In this document: piece after piece, positions 46,017 through 59,812 of the stretch
Numbering within the stretch: the stretch's first letter is position 1
How the letters are laid out: every line of letters starts with the position of its first letter
Assembly (NCBI GenBank): GCA_963942565.1
Contig: OZ012689.1
Coordinates: 24,946,968 to 25,010,967 of the forward strand
Direction of reading: 5' to 3'
Length of the DNA stretch: 64,000 nt
Source: Maea johnstoni
Taxonomy: Eukaryota; Annelida; Polychaeta; Spionida; Magelonidae
Translations under genes and position numbers: made by a program
Notes under the pieces: model-generated
What the model was told of the DNA's origin: nothing
The model's database searches: none
Seen by the model: only the letters and a program-made list of their open reading frames with translations

Positions 46017-46795
46017 CCCTGATTGGTGCATTATACATAAAAGAGATCCTGTGATTAAGCGGGGGCTGCTTTATTGTGCTCCTGGGAGCAAAATGCAGCA
46101 TCAGGCACATCATGTTTCATGACTCACATACTACACAACATTAGTCCTGCCCTCTGTCTCACACACATATTACCACTCCAGAACAACAGCATAATTACAC
46201 CATAATTAATTAAAATCTATGCATTCAAATCTGCCCTCCTTGCAAGGCTAAATTTATGCATTATTTTTTTTGTTAATTTGTGCATGACAATAAGACATTT
46301 GCAAGGTGCAAATACTTTTATGATGGTCTAAACCAGGTTAAACAAAACGTGTTCTTGGTATCTGGAAAATGCATGACTTGATTCACCTGGCGCACAAGTT
46401 AAATATTAATGCTGGATAATTACACGCTAGCTAAGGAATTATCAATAGCCATGTCATGTATTCTACAGCTATAAATCAAGAATATAGGTCAAAATGCAAG
46501 TAAACAAAATATTGTTTCGTGCTCATGTAGCTAGGAATCACAGAATGTGGGCTCCAGTTAAGAGCGGACCCTGATACTCTATTCATCAAAGCCATCATTA
46601 CCTGGTAACCATTGAAATCGTTTGGAAATAAATCAATGGCCCAGTTGCCCTGCGGTGCTTACTCACATTATTATGTTTAATAAAGAATGACCTTGCTGTG
46701 ATAAAGCAGTTATGGTATGTCTAGCGTGATTCCACTTAATGGAGAAATGATGGCAGTGTCACCACAGATGCCTGGCTGGTCAGCGTGGGGGTCAC

Positions 46796-46898
46796 TCAAG
46801 CAAATAGCCCAAAAAGTGCTTTAATCTGGCAAATTCAAGTCACTGCTCACACCTACATTAAAGCATGCCCAGGTCATTTAGTTCCTACCCTAACCACA
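46796..46898 (+). repeat. 103-bp direct repeat, copy A
   Basis: Identical by eye to 48134-48236, from TCAAGCAAATAGCCC to CCTACCCTAACCACA. Confidence 0.85.
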
Positions 46899-48133
46899 TG
46901 AGGGAGACGTTGAGACATTTAGAGGCACCCCTGATGACTAAAGCATACCAAAGTGCCAGTTTTCTGGAAGTGAGGTCATTCTGTCCTGGGAGGCAGACCA
47001 CATGGTTACCTATGGATCATGTAGAAGTGTCGAGTTATGGTTCTATTCATATCCCAATAAATTTCCTTTACCATCCAAGTTACCATAATTACCATTTTTT
47101 TTAATCAATCAGTCATTTCTAATAAAAAGATAAATGAGAGAAAGAAATATTATATCAAGGATTTCAAAATGAAACCCCATAGAAAAAGACCCATTATATG
47201 ATTATAGTAGAGCATGGATCTTAAACATCAACAACCTTATCTGAAACATATGGAAATTTCTAATTAAGTGATAATTAGATAACATTTGTATGAAAGTTGT
47301 TTTCCCTGTTTAGGTTTAATTACAAATTAGTGGACTTGATTTTAAATGCCTCTTTAAACATTTTTCAAACACTGTGAGTTATGTTCTAAGTTACAAATGT
47401 GTACAGCATTAATGCAATTAAACTGTTCTTTTTGTAAGTAGACTTTTCAAACCTCAATTCAAAAACAAATGGCTATATTTTTCTATCCTGGCCTTATATA
47501 TATGAACATATATTTGTCCTATGAGTCTTGAAACTCAAAATAGAGCCAATACAGACCAATATGATCTACTTAAAAACAGCTGAAAAATAATTATATTCCT
47601 GCTTGAGCAATAAAATACACATGCAGGCTTTGTGACAATTACCATATTAATTATTGGTATGGTAGCCAGGTGTGAGGGGTGACATAGCCATGATGGTCTT
47701 CTGGTATTTGTAAGCAGAATATGAGTTAGACAGGTTAGAACCCTACTAACACTCTAGAAGCTAGATAGCCAGGTTGCTATAGAAATGTGTAGTATTGTGA
47801 GGTGCAATCTATGATCCGATTTGAAACTAATTCAATATAGACTAAAAAAGGTTACACTCGTGTCTGACAAATCATTACAGTGGCATGATATTAAGGCTAG
47901 TAGCCCTAGATTCTACCAGCCCTACTGACCTATTGCAATATCTTCAAGCCCTAGATTGTGTATAAAAATATCCAAAATCAAATATCCGAGTGAACTTAGT
48001 GACATAGAGGTAACTTCGCTCCCTTTGGACAAATAAGGACCAGATAAATCTACCTGAGTTAGGTGGATTCTGATGTATGCATATTATTGACATGGATAGG
48101 CATGTTTTCTTCAGATCACTCTTGTCCACATTG

Positions 48134-48236
48134 TCAAGCAAATAGCCCAAAAAGTGCTTTAATCTGGCAAATTCAAGTCACTGCTCACACCTACATTAAA
48201 GCATGCCCAGGTCATTTAGTTCCTACCCTAACCACA
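48134..48236 (+). repeat. 103-bp direct repeat, copy B
   Basis: Identical by eye to 46796-46898 and 1,338 bp downstream; flanks are unrelated. Confidence 0.85.
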
Positions 48237-50099
48237 ACTTTCCTTAGAAGAGTATGATGTGCATGCTTCTGATCTGAGTATGAGGAGCACTTTTTAAATA
48301 AAACGATAAAAGGGGGAGGGGGTGTCAGTATGGCGTGAGTGATGAGGTGTCTAAGACTCAGTCTTCAGGAAAAATGTTAGAAATTGCTGCGAATTTAAAT
48401 TGATGTAAATATAGGCCAAAGCCCTTGTTGAGTCTGAGGTGAGCAAGGATACCTGTATGTTACAGATAAAGTATCAAAATAATCATGATTTGACAAAATG
48501 ATTTATATCTGGATTTAGTTGTGGTTATAATGCATGATTATTCTTATACTAATTTGATAGGGCTATGAGGGGATGCATTTTACAAGCCCTTCACTTGTAT
48601 AATGATTATATTCTAAATACTAAAATGATGTTATTCACTATTTCCCATTTTAAAAGTGGTCAAGATTAAAGATCAATTCTAAAAATGATTATCTTTCTAA
48701 ATTGTCTGCAGCTAGAACTATTTTCTAAATGCAACCCCTTGATTGTGAGTCAGAAAGGTTAGGCTTATTTTTGTACCTGTTTTGGCCCCTCAGCACCAGG
48801 TGATGCTCAAATAGAATAGGGTAATTCAAACCTAAAATAGACTAAGGTCTGACAATTAAACTAAGGGATGGGGGGAGGGGGGGGGGCATATTTTGTTGAA
48901 ATGTAAATTTAGCTGACATGCCATTTAAATTCTGAGGTTCTATTTTATCTCAAAATGGTTCCATAAAATTCATTTCTATATTTATGTCATAGTGGATACA
49001 AATGATAGATACACCTCACTTGACATCAGTGTTTGAAATACCCAAGGTGTTGCCGGGAGACTCCCAACAACCTTAAAGCCTTTAAAGGCTCTGTGTATCT
49101 TGTATCACAGGGGCTGTTTCTCACCAATTACAAGCCGAGATACCAGTAGGTTTAATTGAACACTCTTACCCATGACCATCGGGTAACACCTTCATAACAG
49201 TGTTTGATTGATGTAAAAATAAGGTACAAAAAGTGTGGGGTTTTGTAAAATTGCGCACTTTTATAATTGTAAATATATGCACAAGATTTTACTCAATAGA
49301 CATAACTTGATCAGTAGCATTCAATCTTCTAGATCACTGAGCATGTAGGCCTATGCATGGACTACATGTATTTTCATAGATATCAAACAATAAACAGAAA
49401 TTAAAGGATGTATTGTTTGCAACTATAAAGTGGGACTAACACCATCAGAATGACCCCATGTTGAGCGAAACACCTCATCGTCTCAACCCTGCAACAGTCA
49501 CCAAACCCTGACTCTGGTCCTCCTCAGAACATTAATGCCCATAATTCAGTGGGGCATGACATATGATATGGTACCTTAAATCTCAACCCCTCCCCCATTG
49601 CAGGTATTACATCACTGCCACTGGTATTCACCAATTAGCAAGAACAACAGAGGTGTCCCATTAGGGACCAGTGGTGTTTGCTGTGCACATCAGCTACCGG
49701 AATGTTTCCGGTACCTGTCACGGTCCCTCTGGACCAGAGGCCGGCTAATGACAATTAGAAACAGCAACACAGGTGAACCTGTTTCTAAAAATAGACCACA
49801 GGCTTAGCCCAGGTGTTGACAGGTGCGAGGGGGAATCCCTGATTCTGAGGGGCTAGGATTTTAAGGTATAATCGTGAGATTCTAGGATTTTCTCAACCGG
49901 ATCATACCCCTGATAGTCTTTAAATCAGAGCACGAGTGACTAGGATAAGGCACAACTTGAAAAACTAGCATAAGCCACACGTCTCGGATTCTCCTATCCT
50001 GCAAATACATGGTGGATGGAAAGGGGCGTTGCGAAAGACTTGTCAATAAGCATAGATGAGAAGAAATCATATTAATTTGGCCGTCTGCTTAGTCTTTAC

Positions 50100-50208
50100 C
50101 TTTAAGTCGATCAAACTCCAACTGTCTTATTTTCTCGAGTCTTAAATCATAGGCAAAATTAGCTTCATTTTGCAACCAAAACATCTTGTCATGAACGGAA
50201 GTCGCCAT
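50100..50208 (-). CDS. MOCOS: Molybdenum cofactor sulfurase, exon 1 (start codon and 36 codons)
   Basis: The start ATG at 50208-50206 has a good context (AAAACATGG), and an in-frame TAA lies upstream at 50274-50272 with no other ATG between. The exon encodes 36 residues starting MATSVHDKMFW and ending LEKIRQLEFDRLK, then one base (g) before the donor g|GTAAAG at 50099. The ending matches the family pattern in which an Arg/Glu-rich helix with E-F-x-R-L directly precedes the Y-L-D-H strand of exon 2. The last base combines with the first two of exon 2 to make Asp of DSTYLDH. No signal peptide is seen, as expected for a cytosolic enzyme. It is too short to appear in a simple ORF scan; the call depends on the exact phase join with exon 2. 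Confidence 0.9.
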
Positions 50209-50300
50209 GTTTTGACCTATCTGAAACGACCTTGACCTAGATGATTTACATGTATGACGTGCGGGGACGGATTACTGCAAAGTGATTGAAATATATCAAT
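50209..50300 (-). promoter_or_regulatory. MOCOS 5' untranslated/proximal promoter region
   Basis: Sequence directly upstream of the MOCOS ATG. It has an in-frame stop at 50274-50272, supporting the chosen start, and a TGACGTG motif (50255-50261, plus strand) resembling a CRE/ATF-type site. No clear TATA box is placed at a useful distance. The transcription start is not visible from sequence alone. Confidence 0.35.
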
Positions 50301-53300
50301 GCGTAAATACATAATTGCGTTTCGTCGTGCATATAGTCAATTGAATAGCTCCATAATTACCCTATTTTACATATATGATTGATTTATTGTTGTACGCTGA
50401 AGAAAGGACTTCATAATCCATTTTTACACTGGCACTATATTTTCTTCCTATTAGCGTAAGGTTACTGAGAAAACGGGGCGCGTTACTCAAGCTCTGCATG
50501 ATTTCCGCTCCCCATCCACACACCTCGCTACCTGCCCTCTACGATCCTTGTGTACCAGCACCCCCAGAGACCGAACCCCGCTAAACCTTGTCCAGACCCT
50601 TTCTGCAATTCACCAAGGTATGTTACCTTTACTTTTCATCCTCTATACCTAACTTACCCAGTGGTGTTTGATTTTCAGTTTTATTTTCAACCGTACCACA
50701 CTACTCCGCCATTTTCCATAATCAGTGCCTGCTGGTTTATTTTCCCCATCGCACTAATCAGATTTCTCTTGTAGCTGCCATCCCTACCCGGTACCCGCAG
50801 TGCACAGTGTCTCGGCTTGCAGGATGTAGATTTTTCTTGCCTTTCAGCCACTTTTACCTTGGATTTATGCGGAATGCACAGGATCAAAACGGGTTTCTCA
50901 GGAGTTGTTCCTCCACGTGAGGTATTTTCAGTACTGCCACTATCGGATTGGATTTACCCTGATGTAAATCCTCACCACGCTCACCATAATCTAAACAACT
51001 GCATACGGATATATTATTACTTCAAATGACCATTGTAAGGGAGAGGAAGGCTTGCCATTCCCCCGCTGTGCTGATGGAATTGTGCTTTAACCCATCGCTT
51101 GAGATGCGCTCAAGAAAAATCTCACACACAATTTGAGGCCCTCCCCCCAGCCCTCCAGTTGGCTGCTGGTGGTAGCTGTCTCAGATTAGCATCCAACATA
51201 GCCCGAACAGCTGCATATACACACAGGAAGCTTGTGGAATGGGTTACCCATGGATATCTTTCAAGGCTGGCAGACGCATCGCACTTGAAAGAGCCAGAGT
51301 CAGCACGAAGAATATTCACAAGATGTCTAGTGAGCCTTGGATGTGATTTGTACATCTACCAGCTGATTATACTTCATTATAGTATCCACTTTCCCTGCAC
51401 ACGATACAGCTCAATACCAGTGAACGATTTTGAGATTGGAAGACTTTAAATATCATATTGTCTTATGAAGAATGAGTCAGCGTGATGAGTTATGAATAAT
51501 GTGCCTGTGCAAGAAATCAGGGTTGTTCTCTTTTCCGGCTGTGCAGAATATCGATTCTGAATATAATGGCATTCATTTCAAGCGTGACACAGCAGTGGGT
51601 AAAATCAATGCTGACTTCTACATAACTCTCTCAAAAAATCATTTCATTAAAACCAAAGAAGTGTAAGTATGTTTATCAAAGTTCAATGTATTCACGAAAT
51701 TGAATAACAATATCTCTATTGTGTTGTGCAGAACAGGTCCGCTGGTGCATAAATTGAGCGCAAGTTGGCACGAGGCGTGTGCCTAACGGCAAAAGCTCAT
51801 GCTTGGCTGAGCACTGCAGTTGCGTTGTGTGTAGTTAGCAGAACGCATTGATAAGTAGAAGCAGGGAACATCCCTATTTGTTTGAGATTCTTGTTGGCAT
51901 ACTAACGAGCAGTTTTCCTTGGCTAGATTTCCCCTTGGTAGTCTTATTGGTCATATAACTTGGAAAGCCCATCATGGGACTACTCTTAATGGGCTAAGTG
52001 GGAGCTGGGTAAATGTATACTTGCTCCATGGAAATATATAACAGTAACATTCTATATACTTGCACTGACATTAGGGATTGAATTGGGATTTAGGTTTAAG
52101 TTCAAGTTGTTCTGCACATTATTTTCCTCAAGTTGTCTTTTAGCAAGGAATTTTCAAGGGGGTGATGAACGTTTGTCATGTATCAGTTTATGGAAACTGA
52201 AACATCCGATATCCTATCATATTCCTATGGTTTAAAAAGGAAAACTTTACATCATCCCTACTTAACATATATTTAAAGCAAATGGATTTATTTAATTCAT
52301 TAAGGTGCCTTTTTGACTTCCGTTTTTGTTGGGGCTTTTTTGGCATCTTCAGGGTGGATTTTCTATGTGGTGAGGGTCCAACAATAACCACTGAGAAATT
52401 ATATTTATAGTCAAGCATTGGGAGGTCGTCACTGCTCATGACAAAAAACCTGAAACCTTAGAAGTGCTTATAAACATGTTTTTCACGGTATGCTGTACAT
52501 AAGGATTCAGTGTCAAACTAATTGATAGCGTTGCATTGAAACCACAGCCATTTTTTTAACTGAAAGATTGTTTAATATTAAATAGGGGAGGTCTTGTTTT
52601 TCATTCTAGTGAACGATTGTGTCAAAAATTATCTGGTTGTACAAGTCTGTATTATATATAGCAGAAAATTAAAAAGTTTTTGATAGAGCTCTCTAGTTGA
52701 TGCTGACATGCAAATAATTTTTCCTGTAGAGCTTAAAAACCTGGAGAAATCTCAAAAAATGATATTATTATACTTTTTCTGTTAAGAACTGTTGTGTAGG
52801 TTTTCCAGCGTGGCAGCTCAACATTCCCACAGAAATCGTGGCTGGATGTAGTCGTATGTATTATTGATCAGCTGTGCTTGTGGGGAGTGGAGTCAGTCAG
52901 CCCAGGTTCACCGCAGCATTGTATTCACCATCAATGTAGCAACTCTAGCGTTATAAACACCGCCGCTAGTCAATTGAGACTTTATGGTAAATGATCCGCT
53001 ATCCCTCATGCTCCCCTGAATTCTGGAGTTTTTTATGCTGACACTTTGCTGGAGTAGTGAATTGGTTTGATTGAATGAATGTGATTAACATATCTCCGTG
53101 TGGATCATGGACAGGCATGGGGACTGATGTGAATTATTCATACTTGCTTCATAGATACTGCCGGGAATGCGCTATCAGTTATGAAATATACAATCGATGG
53201 TGAAGTAACATAAGCAGGCTGTACTTTAGAGAAGTGTTCTAAGTGTAGTAGGTTCTCATTGGTATTTCAACACCTCCCGGGATAGTGTTCAAGTGTTGAA

Positions 53301-55355
53301 GGTTATACTTCTAACAGCGCATTTCATTTTGTGATGTAATGATGTTTTGAGTTTATATTGATTCTAGGTAAGGTAAGTAGGTATATCCGTAGCCCACAAT
53401 CTTCACTTGAACGAAATACTTCGGAGTAGGAGTCCAACAAAAAGGGTAGGAAAATGTTTTAAGTTTAAGAATATATAGAGTACGATACAGGTCTGTATTG
53501 TTTACTAACAATGTAGCTAGCTTGGCTCATAGTAAAGAAAACAAAGGAGCCTATGGTTGGTCAGATTGAGCATTGAACGGATAATTGACTTAAAAGTTAA
53601 TGTAAGGCCCTGCTTTGAGGGGGATTTAAGGTCAGTGTTATGTAGAGAGGTATGTTATCTTATGTAATACTACCTCCAGGAGTTTGCCTAGGCCATCAAT
53701 GGAGATGAGGGTATTGGTTCTCATTTACCCCTCAGATCATGAGGTAAAACTATGTTTGTGTGTTTTCAGATCAGATGGGGTCTGTCTCTGTCTATGATTG
53801 TCAGAGATCACATGTAAGAAAGTCATGCCAGCCCAGAAATAAGCTGGAGTTTAAAGCTGGAATGTTGATCAACCTACTATTGAGCTCTCAGCATAATTCT
53901 TATGTACATTTTGACCTGTGAATAGAAACAGTTTGTACATATGCTCATAGCTCTATGGTATCAAAGAAGCGTTCCTTTGTGAGCAGTCCATTGGAAGTGA
54001 GAACTTAGGACTTGTAATTATTAGCTTATTAATGACTTTTTTCGAGAAAAAAATCTCCCTACATCAAGACCACAATGTTGGTCACTGAGGCATGCACGCC
54101 CGGGACGATTTTGACACTCCAATCCTTGAGAAATACACACCTTATATTTTGTCATAATTTTCTGTTCATATTGAGAAATTCAAAATAGATCTCGTCTGAA
54201 TACTGTGGATGATGCTAGTTGTGATATTGATTATTGAATCAGGAGTTTGATCGGAATCACAACTGGGTTGATCAATAGATGCTGTGTTTGTTGACAGCAT
54301 GATGTATCCACATGGAATATTTGATAAACATCAACCAGCTTAGCTGTATGTTAGGCAAAATCAATATCAATATGTCTACAATCTGATTTATGCTTGCATT
54401 TCCAATTATAATGTTTTACAAATCGCTTCGAAGCATATAGACTCCGATACAGTCTCTCCAACTCTAGATTTAGTACATCATTTGTGTGAATAATTTGTGT
54501 GATGATTTTACAAATGAGCACATTTTATATTGCATTCAGTAATGTTGGTTATTCATTCAGTTCATAACAGTTTGCAAACCATTTTTTTCCTCCAGGCAGA
54601 GAAAGGTAGGTTTGATATCAGGGCCTGCCATTGATAAGCAGCTGACCTTAGTTTAGGGAAAAGGAGCTGTCAGCACAATGGTGCAGTTTATGCTGCAGCA
54701 TTTAGGTGACATACAAACTTGTGCATGATGTGGAGTATTATAGATATGTTGCCAGTGTAGTCATAATGTGAGAAATCCCCTGTAGGCATTTTGAAACACA
54801 TTTTGCATGAGGTAGGTTGGGAGTACATGTAGTTAAGATTTGAGCACCCTTTATATAGTAGGTAATCAAGAAGGGTGACATGCAACTAAATCATAAACAT
54901 GTAAGTTTTACAGCAAGGCCAACCAAGTATATATTTAACTCCATAACTTGTTTTATTCCCTAGCATAGAGCTAAGTAATTGTTTTCAATTAAGTTGCTTT
55001 TCTGTACTGTTGTTTATTATAATTCATCAATGCCAGTGTCTGGCGTACTTGGTAGAAATGCAATTAGAAAATCCCAGAACGTATGGGGATTCTTATTACC
55101 TGTAAGGCACTCTGTTACCATGGCAATACTTGTCAAATTATCAGCTATATACAATTTTTAGAAAATTGTCCATTCTGTGTAGGTGTTGTGGTGTTGCCAG
55201 GTAAGATGAGAGTGACTGTAAAAGCCATAGACAACCATTAAACTGCCATAAGCCATGCATTATTGGATGGTGGCAGCAGCAAATAGATTAATAGTGCTGC
55301 TACTCCCCTGATTCAGGTTTTAGGTGATGCTGTCCAGTGCAATATGCTGCAGATA
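50301..55355. other. Upstream of MOCOS, no recognised gene
   Basis: 50450-50900 is GC-richer, with a good plus-strand donor (CCAAG|GTATGT at 50617/50618). A 116-codon plus-strand ORF ending at 51449 and its antisense ORF have no recognisable domain. A short GCAGAGAAAG framed by a pyrimidine-rich acceptor and GTAGGT occurs at 54596-54605. None is enough to call a gene. Confidence 0.4.
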
Positions 55356-55569
55356 TTAACCCTTTCAATGCTGAGGCTATTTTCGTCCAAAGCACAAAGA
55401 TGCAAAGATTTCTTGAAAATCATTTAAACCATGTCATGTTGGTATACATTGGAAAGCTCTCGCTGAGTACTCTCAGATGAGTACCCATTTGCCAGGGTTT
55501 CACTCATTTTCTCAGGTTTTTGCAGCATTTTGTATTGGCCAAATTAGCCACCAGCAGGATAAGGGTTAA
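55356..55569 (+). mobile_element. TTAA MITE, family 1
   Basis: TTAACCCTTTCAATGCTGAG to CAGCAGGATAAGGGTTAA; ~214 bp, all landmarks present. Confidence 0.85.
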
Positions 55570-58261
55570 ACTATGTTAGCTGATGGCTGCTTCAGTCTGT
55601 CATTGCCCTTGAGCCTATTATTCATAGGTCCATATGAAAAGATCAGTTATATGGGATCTTGATGTTCATAATTGGTTAGTTGATATTTTAACATGATGGC
55701 CTATGAATAGAGAAACCAAGCACTGCTCCTCTAGTATATCAATGGATGATGCAATTTGTGTTCTTGACTTAAAAGCTTCTGCTGTTAGTAATTGGTTAGC
55801 AAATAATTTGGCATGTTTATCCATGAATAGAGAACCATGCTCATGTGAAATGATGGTGCATTTTGTAATCTTGACCTGATAGGCCCCATATGTGGAAAGG
55901 TTTAAATATCTCTACATGCATGTTAATTAATGAAAATCTAGACTCCATGGGAATTTTGTAATCAATACATCCGTATGGTTCCCAACCTTGGGGGAGCCCC
56001 TTTCATGTAGACCTTGTGCCAGCACTATTCTTTGATATTTCAAACTGCTTGAAAATGTGTAGTGCCACATCTCTATATAAAGTATCTGTCGGCACTGTGG
56101 CTTTGGTTGGCTGGATTTTCACTTATTGGTTGATGGTGATTAGCTTGTGGCTAAAATCTCTAACCGCATCAGCGGATAGAAATAAACGTCAATGTGCGCC
56201 GGGCGAGATCTGCCTGTGAAAGGAAATTGATGTGTGTTGGTTGGAGGGGCTGGATAATAGAACTCCTATCTCTTATGGCGACGGCTGTCCAGGCGTACAT
56301 TGACTGCTGTGAAAATCAGCTTCAGGCTCAGGGTTTTCTAAAAAAATCTATTTTACTGAATTGATTGGTTAGTGAGCTTTGACATATCCATGCTTGTTGC
56401 ATATCTACAATGTAGTCCAACTGATTAGATGTGAGACTCGACTTGAGTGTAAGAGACTTGGGGTTTGTCTGTAGTTGAGGTACATCAGTCTCCCCCTTCA
56501 CTTGGAACTAAAACCAAGGTAAGATAAAGTCTTAAATGGAAAAAAGTGACATTCATTAAAATTTGAATCTAACATAACCTCTTTTGGAAAAAATGACTTT
56601 CTGAGAGACAAGTATTTAAACCAGATATTCTTGAAATCTTGTACATTCCCGGTAGCATTTCTGTTCAATTTTTTTATTCAAAGAGCTGCCCATGGATGAT
56701 GGCCTTTGCTGGAATTTATTATTATTTTTAAGAGAAACTAAAAGACATTAATCTTTCTTATTTGCCTGTTGGTCAATTCCGTTTAATTAGGTATTTTAAA
56801 TTTCTTTCCTTTTGTCTGTCATTCATCACTCATTTGACTAGGCAACACAAATTAAAAAGTCATATTTTATATCCTGTTTGGTGGTTGTTTATTCATATTT
56901 GACCTACAATAAGGCTTCATATTTGATATGGCTTTTTCTACAGTCCCCCACTGACGATACCCTCCCTATGGACCCATAGCCGTAACCTACCTGTTATTCA
57001 CAGGGCTGGCCGTCTGGCTGTAATGCTATAATAGGATCCATGAATATCTTGCCCGTGTGTGATTTTGCTGCTTAGGCCTCCTGTCTTAGAACATGCTCAT
57101 ATTACAGGTTTGATGTGACAGGCAGCTTTGCATGGCGGTGGCTGCGAAGTGTGTAGGCAGTTCTATGCCGGCATGCACTGCTACAGCCACTCCCGTAATC
57201 TCTCTCATCCTCCCATGAAGGTGTGGAGGGTCATCAGGCACGATGTGACAAGTGCAGAATCTCTGCCTCTTTCCTCAGCAAACACTGCCTTTGTGTGCTC
57301 TAAGGTTGTCCGTAAGCCTGTTTTTGCAGGGCTCTATGCGGCTACATGTTTTGGAGATGAAGGGAGGCCAGGGTGGCTGACCTGGTCCCATCATGGTTAT
57401 ACTGCTGTGGTATGGAGGCTGCCATGTTTGGGATGGATGATGGATAATGTATGGGGTCCGGCAGCAGCCTCCTGCGCTGTCTGATTGGGACTGTGTGGGA
57501 AGCAGGGCAGGCTCCCCTACCTCTCACTGTCCGGTGCATACTGAAATATGTAGTCTCTTCCAGGCTGAAACGCATTCCATTGCCCTGAATTCTAAAATGT
57601 GTTGAATGAATTTTGTATAATAATTATGTATTGAATGAAATGTACATATGAGACTTGTTTCACTGTCATGAGGAAGTACTGTTCATTATATGATACTGGT
57701 ATGAATTACAATGATCTGACAATAAGAAAATGGGAAAAAATGATGACGAAAATATTGAGAAGTTAAAGTAGAAAAAAATATATTGGTAATAATAATAATA
57801 TTGATGATCAATAATATAATAATAATAGAAATAATGAAGATAATAAGATTCATAATAAGAATTAGAATGATAATAACAAGAAGAATGATATAATAAGAAG
57901 AATACTTAAAGAATGATTTGATTTAAAATATAATCATGATAATGATAATGAGCATATTCTAGTGTGTTTTATGAGTTGGTCCTGCAGTGGCCTGCACATG
58001 GCAGTGTGTTAGTAGTCCCAGTTTGTGCCGTGTGACCCATATACTTCAGAGGAACATACTAGTCCCTAGTTCTAATGGATGGCTTTTCCCTCTTGGAGAG
58101 CCGGCAGAATTGATGAGAACAGCATTCTAAGAAATCTGATTCCTTCCCCACTATTAGGTCAGAGCGACCTGGTTTCCTGTACTACTACTGCTGCTGCTGC
58201 GAGCCCTGCAGGGTAGAGCGCAGACTTAAACAGTAGCAGTACAAATCATAGGCTTGGAATA
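55570..58261. other. No recognised gene; GC-rich island and impure AAT tract
   Basis: 57120-57560 is clearly GC-richer and holds a 118-codon ORF (plus) and a 77-codon ORF (minus), neither with a known domain. 57785-57950 is an impure AAT/GAT tract. Confidence 0.4.
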
Positions 58262-58264
58262 TAA

Positions 58265-58500
58265 GGCCTAAAGAAATAAATTGTTTGTTTCCTGTAACGG
58301 TCCGAAAAAAAATAGGGTAGGTAGGTCGGTAAAAATATATTTTTTTTCTTATTTTTTTGGTCAAAAAGATGTGTTTTATGCATGTTTTACGTTGATTGGG
58401 AGTTGGATGGGAGATAAAAAACTTTGGGTTAGGGATTTTTTTGAATAAAAAACTTGTTAGGGTAGGGTTACAGGAAACAAACGATTTCTTTTTTTAGGCC
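58265..58500. mobile_element. PIF/Harbinger-like MITE, copy 3
   Basis: GGCCTAAAGAAATAAATTG to GATTTCTTTTTTTAGGCC with TAA on both flanks; ~236 bp, close to copy 2 in sequence. Confidence 0.8.
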
Positions 58501-58893
58501 TAAGGTTTGGGGGATGATTGAGCTCTCATTCCTCTCAACTCTGCTGTTTCTACATCCGTATTGGGCATCTGCAATGATGCAGCAGGACTTCAGATTTGCA
58601 ATGGCCCATAGATTTAAATAAATTTGTAAGGGCAAAAAGGGACCACTCTTTTAGGGGATTATAATAATAGCTCCAAATCCAGGGTCCCAAAGCTTGGTGA
58701 TGGACTGTCAAAATTGGATAATTCGTTATGTCCTGGATTTGATATGATATCATATGAAGCACCGATGCAGAGAGTAGTTGTTAGTGTACACACCAGAAGC
58801 ATGGACACAAGTCTTGGAGAACTACCTTTGTCTCAGTACACAATATTAAGGGGTGCCAGGTTCTCAAAATAGTTTAGGGTAGCACAGGTCTCT

Positions 58894-59194
58894 GCCAGGA
58901 TTTAGAAACTGGGTGCCTAAAATTGGCCATTGTAAAATTTTTGGGCGTCCAAATATTTAAGGGGGATCACAATATACTCAGATTTTAACCATAAACATGT
59001 ATAAATTTATCAAAATAAGGCATGATATCCTTATACAATATCATAGGAATTATATAGAGAAGAAAAAATTCAAAAAATGCTTGAGATTGACATTTTAAGA
59101 AATTTGTCACAAAATAATTTGGGGTGTCCTGAGGGGTGCTTTTTAAGGGTTTGGTTGTCCAAAAAGACACCAGACGCCCTGCTGGCTAAGACCA
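58894..59194 (+). repeat. Dispersed repeat with imperfect inverted ends (copy 2)
   Basis: Matches 2-304 nearly throughout (GCCAGGATTTAGAAACTGGG ... CCCTGCTGGCTAAGACCA). Confidence 0.75.
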
Positions 59195-59394
59195 CTACCC
59201 GGTAGCATGTAGACCCTAATCTGGTGTTCCCCTGGGTGAATCCTCCAGTTAGTAGACCCTACATCACACAGAAGCACGTTGGCGATGCCATCCTTGACAT
59301 TATCCTGTCAGATGGGACGAGCAGTGTTTGTAGGTCTGTAGGCCAATTCTGACATTTTAGTTCAAGATAATTCATCGGTTTTATATAGTTCTGT

Positions 59395-59812
59395 TTAGGT
59401 TGGTTGTAGGGTCTGCTGTTTGGTTCAGGCAGTAACTAGGCCGATTTTGGCACTACCCTGGCTGTAGAGGAACCAGGGATTGCTATGTACAGTTAGTAGT
59501 ACTTACCCTTTATCATACAAATGTTCTAGGGTGGTTGGAGGGTGTACTGATCCTGGCACTTCCCTGGCTGTAGAGGAACCAGGGATTGCTACAGTTAGTA
59601 GTACCAAAGGCTTATAAGCCTTTGGTAGTACCCTATATCTTACAAATGTTCTAGGGTGGTTGGAGGGTCTTCTGATCCTGGCACTACCCTGGCTGTAGAG
59701 GAACCAGGGATTGCTACAGTTAGTAGTACCGTTTATCTTACAAATGTTCGAGGGTGGTTGGAGGGTTTTATGTTCCTGGCACCACCCTGGCGGCAGGGGA
59801 ACCAGGAACCTG
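59395..59812. repeat. ~100-106-bp minisatellite, about four units
   Basis: GGCACTACCCTGGCTGTAGA recurs near 59449, 59555, 59680 and 59778 (last diverged), with GTTCTAGGGTGGTTGGAGGG between. The longer third spacing comes from a palindromic insert near 59607. Confidence 0.85.

Noticed and set aside
51099-51449. 116-codon ORF as a gene
   Set aside because: No domain, no splice or promoter context, and an equally plausible antisense ORF.
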